A stretch of 64,000 bases of DNA from Kribbella sp. NBC_00382 (lineage in GTDB: Bacteria > Actinomycetota > Actinomycetes > Propionibacteriales > Kribbellaceae): the NCBI RefSeq assembly GCF_036067295.1, contig NZ_CP107954.1, forward strand, positions 1,550,001 through 1,614,000, in the 5' to 3' direction. This document shows positions 57,041 through 64,000 of the stretch, in pieces. The stretch's first letter is position 1; every line of letters starts with the position of its first letter. The notes under the pieces were generated by a model. The model searched no databases. It was not told the origin of the DNA and worked only from the letters and a program-made list of their open reading frames with translations. The translations under genes were made by a program, and so were the position numbers.

Positions 57041-59602
57041 ATGGAAAGTTACGAGCTCTACTGCTTGGCCGACCGGCGGTTCTACGACTCCCCGACCAAC
57101 CGTGGTGCCGAGCACCCTGACTTCGCGCTCTGTGCGCGGCCGGTCCCGGCCGGCTGGAGCCACGTCCCCGGCGAGACCTGGATGCACTACGCGCCGGACG
57201 GTCTCGAGCTGCCGGCCCAGGGCTGGAAGATCCATGTCTCCTCCGGGCTCGAGGACGCCGAGAAGACACTCGCCGTGGTGTGGGACTACTGCGTCCCCCG
57301 CGGCATCGCGTTCAAGTTCCTGCGCAACGAGCCCGTGATGGTGATGGTCAACTCGAAGTCCGCCCCGCGCGGTTCGAGCGGCAAGCTCGTCACGATCTAC
57401 CCGACCGACGAGGCCCAGCTGGAGCTCGTCCTCAAGGAGCTCGACGGCCTCCTGCAGGGCGTCCGCGGGCCGTACATCCTGAGCGACCTCCGGTACGCCG
57501 AAGGCCCGCTCTTCGTCCGGTACGGCGCTTTCGTCAGCCGGTACTGCCTCAACGAAGGCGGCGAGCGCGTGCTCGCCCTCTCCGATGACTCCGGCGGACT
57601 GGTCCCGGACCATCGCGGCCCGACCTTCTCGATGCCGCCGTGGATCGCCCTGCCGCCTTTCCTGCAAGAGCATCTGGACGCGCGCAACTCGGTCACCACG
57701 AACGAGCTGGCGTACACGATCGAAGGCGTCATCCAGTTCTCCAACGGCGGCGGCGTGTACCTCGGCCACCACAACGAGACCGGCGCGAAGGTCGTACTGA
57801 AGGAGGGCCGGCCGCTCGCCGGGCTGGACATGAGCGGCCGCGACGCGGTCGCCCGGGTCGGCCACGAGCGCGACATCCTGCAGCGCCTCGAGGGCCTCGA
57901 CGTGGTCCCGAAGGTGCACGACTACTTCGAGCTGGGCGAGCACCACTTCCTGGTCCAGGAGTTCGTCGACGCGAACCCGCTCCAGCGCGAACTGGTCCGC
58001 CGCTACCCGCTGACCCACCCCGACGCGACCGAGGCCGAGCTGGCGGAGTACGCCGAATGGGCCGCGCGCATCGTCACCGACGTCCAGGCCGCTGTCGCTC
58101 AGCTGCACGGGCGAGGTGTCGTCTTCTGCGACCTGCACCCCGACAACGTCTTGCTCAGCAACGGTGAGCGGATGGTGCTGATCGACTTCGAGGTCGCGAC
58201 GCTCGTCGAGGAGCAGGCCCGGTCGGCGCTCGCCCATCCCGGGTACGCCGCTCCCGGCGACCGGCAGGGCCCGGACGTCGACCTCTACGCACTGGCCTGC
58301 ATCACGCTCGGCCTGTTCGCGCCGCAGACGACGATGCTGCTGAATCTCCATCCCAGCAAGGCTTTCCAGCTCGCCGACATGATCGCCGAGACCTTTTCGG
58401 TGCCTCGCCAGACGCTCGATCAGGCAGTCCGCACGATCGTCGGTCCCGAGCTGACCAGCGACCCCGAGATGGAGTCGCTCGCGCTGCCGGGTCGCGCCGA
58501 GTGGGTCGATGTGCGAGCGGCGCTCGCCAAGGCGATCGTGGCCAGCGCCACTCCCGAGCGCGACGACAGGTTGTTCCCTGGCGACATCGCCCAGTTCCAG
58601 CCCGGCGGGGGGACCAACCTTGCCACTGGTGCAGCGGGGGTGCTTTATGCCCTTGCTCAGACTGGGGGCGGGCGCTTCCCGGAGTACGAGGACTGGCTGC
58701 GCAAGCACGCCTTGACCAGCGAGATGGGCCCGGGCCTGTACGACGGGCTGCACGGTATCGCGCATGTCCTCAACGACCTCGGTCATGAGCAGGACGCGCT
58801 GGACCTGGTCGAGCGCACGCTGGCCGACGAGCTCGCGACGCGTGAGCTCGGACTGCACAGCGGCCTGGCCGGTATCGGTCTCAACCTGCTGCACTTCACC
58901 GGCGAGCCAGTCCTGCGGGCCAAGGCGATCCATGTGGTCGACCTGGTGGCAGACCGACTCGGCGACGTCACCGACGTACCGGAGACCAGCGGTGGGGACA
59001 AGCCGCGGGCCGGGCTGATGTACGGCTCGTCCGGACCGGCGCTGCTCTTCCTCGAGGCTTACGAGCTGACCGGCGACACCGGACTGCTGGATCTGGCCGA
59101 GATCGCCATCCGGCAGGATCTGCGGCGCTGTCTCCAGACGCCCGACGGCACTCTCCAGGTGAACCAGGGCTGGCGCACACTTCCTTATCTGGAAGAGGGT
59201 TCGGCCGGTATCGCCCTCGTGCTGCAACGGTTCCTGGGGCTCCGGCCCGACTCGGAGCTGGCGCCGCAGCTCGAACCCCTGCGACGGGTCGCCCGTTGCT
59301 CCTACTACGTCCAGCCAGGCCTGTTCATGGGTCGCGCCGGTCTCCTCCTCGCCGCTCCGGCGCTGGGTGTCGAGACCACCGACCTGGTGCGCGGACTCGG
59401 CTGGCACGCGATGCCGTTCGAAGGCGGCCTCGCGTACCCCGGCAACCAGTTGCTCCGTCTCTCGATGGACCTGGCGACCGGATCGGCCGGCGTCCTGCTG
59501 GCCCTGGGTGCGGCGCTGCACGAGCAGCGCGTCACCCTCCCGTTCCTCGGACCTCCCCAGTGGTCCGAGTCCCCATCCCTACTCACCTCGAAGGAGGTGT
59601 AA
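57041..59602 (+). CDS. lanKC: class III lanthipeptide synthetase (lyase-kinase-cyclase)
   Basis: An 853-residue trifunctional enzyme. The N-terminal phosphothreonine/serine lyase domain (residues ~1-200) has APRGSSGKLVTIYP. The Ser/Thr kinase domain (~220-500) shows the ATP-binding VVLKEGRP (K254), VFCDLHPDNVLL (Asp364) and IDFEVA (DFE). The cyclase-like domain (~520-853) has the GLYDGLHGIAHVL, GLHSGLAGIGLNLL and PYLEEGSAGIALVL repeats but lacks the Cys/Cys/His zinc ligands, which defines class III. It phosphorylates Ser/Thr of the precursor, eliminates phosphate and forms thioether or carbacyclic (labionin) rings. Confidence 0.96.
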   Translation: MESYELYCLADRRFYDSPTNRGAEHPDFALCARPVPAGWSHVPGETWMHYAPDGLELPAQGWKIHVSSGLEDAEKTLAVVWDYCVPRGIAFKFLRNEPVMVMVNSKSAPRGSSGKLVTIYPTDEAQLELVLKELDGLLQGVRGPYILSDLRYAEGPLFVRYGAFVSRYCLNEGGERVLALSDDSGGLVPDHRGPTFSMPPWIALPPFLQEHLDARNSVTTNELAYTIEGVIQFSNGGGVYLGHHNETGAKVVLKEGRPLAGLDMSGRDAVARVGHERDILQRLEGLDVVPKVHDYFELGEHHFLVQEFVDANPLQRELVRRYPLTHPDATEAELAEYAEWAARIVTDVQAAVAQLHGRGVVFCDLHPDNVLLSNGERMVLIDFEVATLVEEQARSALAHPGYAAPGDRQGPDVDLYALACITLGLFAPQTTMLLNLHPSKAFQLADMIAETFSVPRQTLDQAVRTIVGPELTSDPEMESLALPGRAEWVDVRAALAKAIVASATPERDDRLFPGDIAQFQPGGGTNLATGAAGVLYALAQTGGGRFPEYEDWLRKHALTSEMGPGLYDGLHGIAHVLNDLGHEQDALDLVERTLADELATRELGLHSGLAGIGLNLLHFTGEPVLRAKAIHVVDLVADRLGDVTDVPETSGGDKPRAGLMYGSSGPALLFLEAYELTGDTGLLDLAEIAIRQDLRRCLQTPDGTLQVNQGWRTLPYLEEGSAGIALVLQRFLGLRPDSELAPQLEPLRRVARCSYYVQPGLFMGRAGLLLAAPALGVETTDLVRGLGWHAMPFEGGLAYPGNQLLRLSMDLATGSAGVLLALGAALHEQRVTLPFLGPPQWSESPSLLTSKEV

Positions 59603-59606
59603 ACAA

Positions 59607-59744
59607 ATGGCACTTCTCGACCTTCAGGGTCTGGAGACCCCGGGCTACGGTCACGGCGGGCACGGCCACGGTGGCTCCACGCTCACCGTGCTGGGCTGTG
59701 GTTCCCAGCGTCCGAGCAACCTGAGCCTTCTGCTCTGCCACTGA
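59607..59744 (+). CDS. lanA: class III lanthipeptide precursor peptide
   Basis: A 45-residue precursor. The leader begins MALLDLQGLETP, with the L-x-x-L-Q recognition motif of class III leaders. A spacer GYGHGGHGHGG follows, then the core STLTVLGCGSQRPSNLSLLLCH. The core has two ring motifs: S-T-L-T-V-L-G-C and S-N-L-S-L-L-L-C, both fitting S/T-x2-S/T-x3-C, as in SapB. The ribosome site AAGGAGGTG lies in the end of lanKC. The short length and location between lanKC and a prolyl oligopeptidase strongly support this call. Confidence 0.97.
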   Translation: MALLDLQGLETPGYGHGGHGHGGSTLTVLGCGSQRPSNLSLLLCH

Positions 59745-59812
59745 TCGGGCCACGGGGCCGCGCCGCCGGACGTCGAGTGATGACGAAGGCGGTGTGACCC
59801 TCAGGTTCCGGG

Positions 59813-59845
59813 GGCCCTGGGTGGGCAGCATTCCCACCCAGGGCC
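59813..59845 (+). terminator. hairpin between precursor and peptidase genes
   Basis: GGCCCTGGGTGGG (59813-59825) and its exact complement (59833-59845) form a 13-bp stem with a 7-base loop, then GAACCTGTTTTCC. It lies 69 bp after lanA and 33 bp before the next start. A partial terminator here would raise precursor mRNA relative to the downstream genes. Confidence 0.8.
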
Positions 59846-59878
59846 GAACCTGTTTTCCCCCAACGGGAGGAGGCACCC

Positions 59879-61846
59879 GTGCAAGACTTCGACCTGAGCT
59901 ACCCCGACGCCGAGCGTCTGCCGCTCGTCGATCACCTGCACGGCCACGCGATCCCCGATCCGTATCGCTGGCTGGAAGACGCCGCCACGCCGCAAACCCA
60001 AGCCTGGCAGGCGATCCAGGACCAGCTCTGGCTGAACCAGGCGACCACGCTCCCCGGGCGGTACCAGCTCCGCAACCGGGTCCGAGCACTGTCCAGCGTC
60101 GGCTCGGTCTCCACTCCCGTCTGGCGCGGCGACCGCTGCTTCGTCCTCCGCCGCTCCGCCGCGCAGGAACATCCGGTCCTGTACGTCGATGACGCGGTCC
60201 TGCTCGATCCCCAGCAACTCGACCCGACCGGCCTCACCACGCTCGACAGCTGGCAGCCCTCCCCCGACGGAGCCCTGCTCGCTTTCCAGGTCTCCCGTGG
60301 CGGCTCCGAACAGTCGATCCTTCACGTCCTCGACGTCGCCTCCGGCGTCATGGTCGACGGTCCGCTCGATGGTTGCCGCTACTCCCCTATTGCTTGGCTC
60401 CCCGATGGGAAGTCCTTCTATTACGTACGATTCCGGCAGGTGCTGCGCCATGTCGTCGGCCGGTCCGACGACGAGCGGGTGCTTCCCGGCGAAGCGTCGT
60501 ACGGGCTGGATCTCAGTGCCGACGGCCGCTGGCTGACGATCTCGGCGGCGCGCGGTACTGCGAACGATCTGTGGCTCGCCGATCTCACTTCGGACCAGCC
60601 GCCGGCCGTCGTCCAGCAAGGCGTCGACGCGATCACCGTCATGTCGGTGTGCCGCGAGGGACGCCTGTACGTCGTGACGACCCGCGATGCGCCGACCGGC
60701 AAGATCTGTGTCGGCGATCCCGAGGACCCGACGGTCTGGCGCGACTACGTCCCGGCGGATCCTTCAGCGCCGTTGAGCAGTCTGGCGATTCTCGACAAGG
60801 TGGTCCTGGTCGGGCGGACCAGGAACGCGGTCGGCGAGATCGCGATCCACGACCTCGTCACCGGGCGGTACCTGGGCGACGTACCGCTGCCGGGCGTCGG
60901 CTCGATCGGTTCACTGGTGAGCCGGCCGGAAGGCGACAACCAGGTCTGGTTCTCCTACACGGACAGCGTCACGCCGGCGGCGGTCTACCAATACGACGTG
61001 ACCTCGGGTCGTACGACGCTGTGGTCGCCGCCGCCCGGCGCGATCGGCGCCGCGGATGCCGAGTCGTGGCAGGTCGACTTCGCCTCCGCGGACGGCACCG
61101 AGCTGCAACTGCTCGTCGTCGGCAAGCCGGGCGAGCACGGCCCACGACCGGCGATCCTTTATGGGTATGGGGGTTTCGGGCAGTCGCTCACCCCGACGTA
61201 CTCCGCCTTCGCGCTCGCTTGGGTCGCGGCCGGCGGCATCTTCGTCACGGCCACCCTGCGTGGCGGCGGGGAGCGCGGCGACGACTGGCACAGGGCAGGC
61301 ATGCTCGACCAGAAGCAGAACGTCTTCGACGACTACTTAGCCGCCGCCGAAACGCTGATCGCCGAAGGCTGGACCACGCCCGACCAGTTGGCCCTCTGCG
61401 GCGAATCCAACGGCGGCCTCTTGGTCGGCGCCGCCATCACCCAACGCCCAGAACTCTTCGCCGCCGCCGTCTGCTCAGCACCGCTGCTGGACATGGTCCG
61501 CTACGAACACTCCGGCCTGGGCGCCAGCTGGGTACCCGAGTTCGGCTCGGCCTCCAACCCGGCTGAGTTGGCGACGTTGCTCTCCTACTCCCCGTACCAC
61601 CGAGTCCAGCCAGGCGTGAAGTATCCGGCGGTCCTCTTCACCGTCTTCGGCGGTGACACCCGAGTAGACCCCTTACACGCTAGAAAAATGTGCGCCGCCC
61701 TCCAACACGCCACCGACGGCGACCGCCCCGTCCTCCTGCGCCTCGAGCCAGACTCCGGCCACGCGGGCGGCTCCGCCAGCAAAGGCATCGGCCTGGCCGC
61801 AGACATGCTCGCCTTCCTAGCCCACCACACCGGGCTCATCAAATGA
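59879..61846 (+). CDS. prolyl oligopeptidase (S9A), likely lanthipeptide leader peptidase
   Basis: A 655-residue prolyl oligopeptidase. The N-terminal beta-propeller (RYQLRNRVRALSSVGSV ... to ~residue 390) caps a C-terminal alpha/beta hydrolase. The catalytic Ser510 is in GESNGG, an Asp lies in GDTRVDP (~593) and His628 in DSGHAGG. Such enzymes cut after Pro; the precursor has a single leader Pro (P12). In Kribbella flavida the homologue FlaP removes the leader of flavipeptin. GTG at 59879 follows GGGAGGAGG. Overlaps the ABC gene by 4 bases. Confidence 0.93.
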   Translation: MQDFDLSYPDAERLPLVDHLHGHAIPDPYRWLEDAATPQTQAWQAIQDQLWLNQATTLPGRYQLRNRVRALSSVGSVSTPVWRGDRCFVLRRSAAQEHPVLYVDDAVLLDPQQLDPTGLTTLDSWQPSPDGALLAFQVSRGGSEQSILHVLDVASGVMVDGPLDGCRYSPIAWLPDGKSFYYVRFRQVLRHVVGRSDDERVLPGEASYGLDLSADGRWLTISAARGTANDLWLADLTSDQPPAVVQQGVDAITVMSVCREGRLYVVTTRDAPTGKICVGDPEDPTVWRDYVPADPSAPLSSLAILDKVVLVGRTRNAVGEIAIHDLVTGRYLGDVPLPGVGSIGSLVSRPEGDNQVWFSYTDSVTPAAVYQYDVTSGRTTLWSPPPGAIGAADAESWQVDFASADGTELQLLVVGKPGEHGPRPAILYGYGGFGQSLTPTYSAFALAWVAAGGIFVTATLRGGGERGDDWHRAGMLDQKQNVFDDYLAAAETLIAEGWTTPDQLALCGESNGGLLVGAAITQRPELFAAAVCSAPLLDMVRYEHSGLGASWVPEFGSASNPAELATLLSYSPYHRVQPGVKYPAVLFTVFGGDTRVDPLHARKMCAALQHATDGDRPVLLRLEPDSGHAGGSASKGIGLAADMLAFLAHHTGLIK

Positions 61847-63501
61847 CTCCCACCAGCTTTGGCGCTGTCGCCCGGCATGGGGGCTGGTGGTTGCCGGTGA
61901 TCGCCGTGACCGCATTGGCTGGTAGTGGGGTGGCGCTCGCTTTGCCTTCTGTGCTTGGGCATTCGGTTGATGCGATCGTCGCCGGGGTTGGCTACGGCAA
62001 GTGGTTCGCCATCGCCGCCGCATTGATTGCCACCGGCATCATCTGTAGCTTGATCGACGTTTTCGCCGGTACGGCGTGTGTCGCCGGTACGACCGCCTGG
62101 CTGCGTCACCGCCTGGTCAGCCACGTCGTCAACGGCGGCCCGGAAGGGACCCGCGAGTTCGACCCCGGCGACCTGGTCAGCCGCGTCTCCGGGAACACCT
62201 CCGACGCCGCCCAAGCAGGCCCGGCAGCCGTCACCACAGTCGCCGCGATGGCTCCCCCGATCGGCAGCCTCGTCCTGCTCGCGCTCATCGACCCCTGGCT
62301 GGCCGTCGCTTTCTTCGGCGGTGTCATCCTCGTCGTCGGCGTACTTTTCGTCTTCGCCCGCCGCACCGCCGAGCTCAGCCTCGCCTACCAAGAAACCCAA
62401 GGCCGCATCTCCGCCCTCCTCACCGAGGCAGTCGCCGGCCTCCGCACCATCTCCGCCGCCGGCACCACGGGCCGCGAGGAACGTCGCATCCTCGGCTTCC
62501 TCCCCGACCTCCACAAACACGGCCTCGAGACCTGGAAGGTCCTAGCCCGCTCCGGCGCCCAAGCCGCGATCGTCGGCCCACTGGTCCTCGTCGCCGTCCT
62601 CGCCGTCGGCGGCCTCCAACTAGTCGACGGCCGCATCACCGCCGGCGAACTCTTCGCCGCCAGCCAGTACGCCGTACTAGGCGCGGGACTCGGCAGCCTC
62701 ACCGGCGTCATCGGCGAGATCGCCCGAGCCCGCGCAGGCATCCACCGCGCAGCCGAGGTCTTCGCCATCACCCCCGTCGCCCACGGCCTACTCCACCTGC
62801 CGCCCGGCCCCGGCCGCCTGACCTTCGACGGCGTCACCGTCTTCGGCGAAGAATCCGCCCTGCTCCAAAACATCCACCTGGACCTCCCCGGCGGCGCAAC
62901 CGTGGCCGTGGTCGGCCCCAGCGGCGCCGGTAAGTCCGTCCTCGCCGGGCTGGCCGCGCGCCTCCGCGACCCCCACTTCGGGCAGGTCCTGCTGGACGGC
63001 GTACCGCTCCAAGCCCTCAACCGCCAAGCCCTCCGTACTGCGGTCGGCTGCGCCTTCGAGCGCCCGACCCTCGTCGGCACGACCGTCGGCGACGCCATCT
63101 CCCACGACGCCATCGGCCCCGTCCGAACCTTGGCCGCAGCCCGTGCCACCCACGCGCACGACTTCGTCAGCCGCCTCCCCGACGGCTACTTCACCCCGTT
63201 GCCCAAGGCCCCTATGTCAGGTGGCGAGCGCCAACGCCTCGGCCTGGCCCGTGCCTGGCCAGCGAATCGCCTGCTGGTGCTGGACGATGCGACCTCCAGC
63301 CTCGACACCGCGACCGAGATGCAGATCAGCAAGACCCTCACCGAGGACCGACACCACCGGACCCGCCTGATCGTCACCCACCGAACCGCGACCGCAGCCC
63401 GAGCCGACCTCGTCGTCTGGCTCGACGGCGGCCGCGTCCGGGCAGTCGGCGAACACCAGGAGCTGTGGCAGGACGAGTCCTACCGCGAGGTCTTCGGATG
63501 A
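61843..63501 (+). CDS. ABC exporter half-transporter, lanthipeptide locus
   Basis: A 552-residue half-transporter with an N-terminal membrane domain of about six helices and a C-terminal ATPase domain. Walker A is GPSGAGKS at residues 358-365 and the signature is MSGGERQR. Walker B reads LLVLDDATSS with Asp481-Asp482, so the catalytic Glu is replaced by Asp and this site may be weak, as in heterodimeric exporters. The ATG overlaps the peptidase stop by 4 bases. It likely pairs with the next gene to export the modified peptide, as RamA/RamB do in Streptomyces. Confidence 0.92.
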   Translation: MTPTSFGAVARHGGWWLPVIAVTALAGSGVALALPSVLGHSVDAIVAGVGYGKWFAIAAALIATGIICSLIDVFAGTACVAGTTAWLRHRLVSHVVNGGPEGTREFDPGDLVSRVSGNTSDAAQAGPAAVTTVAAMAPPIGSLVLLALIDPWLAVAFFGGVILVVGVLFVFARRTAELSLAYQETQGRISALLTEAVAGLRTISAAGTTGREERRILGFLPDLHKHGLETWKVLARSGAQAAIVGPLVLVAVLAVGGLQLVDGRITAGELFAASQYAVLGAGLGSLTGVIGEIARARAGIHRAAEVFAITPVAHGLLHLPPGPGRLTFDGVTVFGEESALLQNIHLDLPGGATVAVVGPSGAGKSVLAGLAARLRDPHFGQVLLDGVPLQALNRQALRTAVGCAFERPTLVGTTVGDAISHDAIGPVRTLAAARATHAHDFVSRLPDGYFTPLPKAPMSGGERQRLGLARAWPANRLLVLDDATSSLDTATEMQISKTLTEDRHHRTRLIVTHRTATAARADLVVWLDGGRVRAVGEHQELWQDESYREVFG

Positions 63502-64000
63502 GGCGCGAACTCGCTTACGGCGCCGCCGCCCTGCGCAAACGATCGACGGTCAAGCTCGCACTCTGGTCGATCCCGGACATTCTCCCGACGGCCATCTACG
63601 GTGTCGCCGTCGCCCACGCCACCGACAACTTCCTCGACGGCCACGCCTGGCAAGGCATCGCCTGGCTCGGCGGGCTGATCGCAGCGGCCTGCTTCGGCGC
63701 CGCCGGTTCCCACCAGGTCTACGGCCGCCTCGGCCACCTCGTCGAACCCTTGCGAGACGACCTCGTACGCCGGGTTGTCGGTGGCGCCCTGCGAACCGGT
63801 GACGAGGCAGCGGTGGCCCGCTTGAACCGCCAAGTCGAGATCGTCCGCGACACGTTCGCCGGCCTCGTGCTGGTGATTCGCAACTTCGCCGTCACGCTGC
63901 TCGGAGTACTGGTCGGGCTGTTGTCGTTGGCGCCTTTGGTCGCGGCGTTCGTCGTACCGCCGTTCCTGGTCGGCTTTGCGTTGTCGCTGGGCGTGCTCGG
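63498..64000 (+). CDS. second ABC exporter half-transporter, partial
   Basis: The first ~168 residues of a second half-transporter; the gene continues beyond the window. The visible part is the membrane domain: MRRELAYGAAALRKRSTVKL, then hydrophobic helices near residues 25-45, 55-75, 125-145 and 150-168. The ATPase domain is outside the window. ATG at 63498 overlaps the previous stop by 4 bases (ATGA). It is the RamB-like partner of the upstream gene, judging by order and sequence type. Confidence 0.85.
   Translation, partial: MRRELAYGAAALRKRSTVKLALWSIPDILPTAIYGVAVAHATDNFLDGHAWQGIAWLGGLIAAACFGAAGSHQVYGRLGHLVEPLRDDLVRRVVGGALRTGDEAAVARLNRQVEIVRDTFAGLVLVIRNFAVTLLGVLVGLLSLAPLVAAFVVPPFLVGFALSLGVL

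Noticed and set aside
56966..59521. Open frame of about 850 codons on the minus strand
   Set aside because: Antisense shadow of lanKC; no recognisable motifs, while the plus strand gives a complete lyase-kinase-cyclase protein.

Overview
The window reads as chromosomal DNA of a high-GC actinobacterium. Gene content and order point to Kribbella or a close relative in the Propionibacteriales: an F420 pathway gene (fbiC), a tilS-hpt-ftsH-folE-fol block, many MarR/TetR/MerR regulators, secreted glycoside hydrolases, GTG starts and 4-base ATGA/GTGA gene overlaps. It ends in a class III lanthipeptide locus with a prolyl oligopeptidase, a combination known from Kribbella flavida. The assignment is inferred from gene content; no rRNA gene is present. 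I saw no tRNA, rRNA, insertion sequence or CRISPR array.

Layout. 1-6.8 kb: leftward cofactor genes (DUF2520 protein, panC, nadB, start of nadC), a rightward 2H phosphoesterase-like/MidA-like pair, and two leftward bacterial PH-domain membrane proteins. 6.9-9.5 kb: an isolated nuoD and small membrane proteins. 9.5-18.7 kb: a leftward housekeeping block (DUF2342 metalloprotease, tilS, hpt, ftsH, folE, a secreted S1 protease, folP, NTF2-like, folB, folK, DUF3180). 18.7-24 kb: PBP4-type dacB, ppa, a MarR/quinone reductase pair, an NlpC/P60 hydrolase. 24-30 kb: leftward secreted proteins (exo/endonuclease-like, BNR propeller, ThuA-ricin lectin, GH3). 30-46.6 kb: accessory genes, mostly a regulator next to one enzyme or transporter, several with visible palindromic operators, plus a cholesterol oxidase. 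46.7-52.3 kb: fbiC, an acidic protein and an acyl-CoA oxidase-like enzyme. 52.4-55.8 kb: a molybdate uptake locus (MerR/excisionase-HTH plus Mop regulator, modA, modB, modC) split by a palindromic and G-rich insert. 55.8-64 kb: a small haem-catalase-like protein, then the lanthipeptide locus.

The lanthipeptide locus is the most interesting part. It has a lyase-kinase-cyclase synthetase (57041-59602), a 45-residue precursor with two S/T-x2-S/T-x3-C ring motifs behind a Gly/His-rich spacer (59607-59744), a terminator-like hairpin, a prolyl oligopeptidase likely to cut the leader after Pro12, and two half-size ABC exporters, the second cut by the window end. Reading direction and 4-base overlaps suggest one transcription unit, with the hairpin setting precursor excess. 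Other points worth a look are the nested inverted repeat and G-quadruplex motif between modA and modB, a protease gene inside the folate block, a duplicated ppa 3' end, and several regulator operators.
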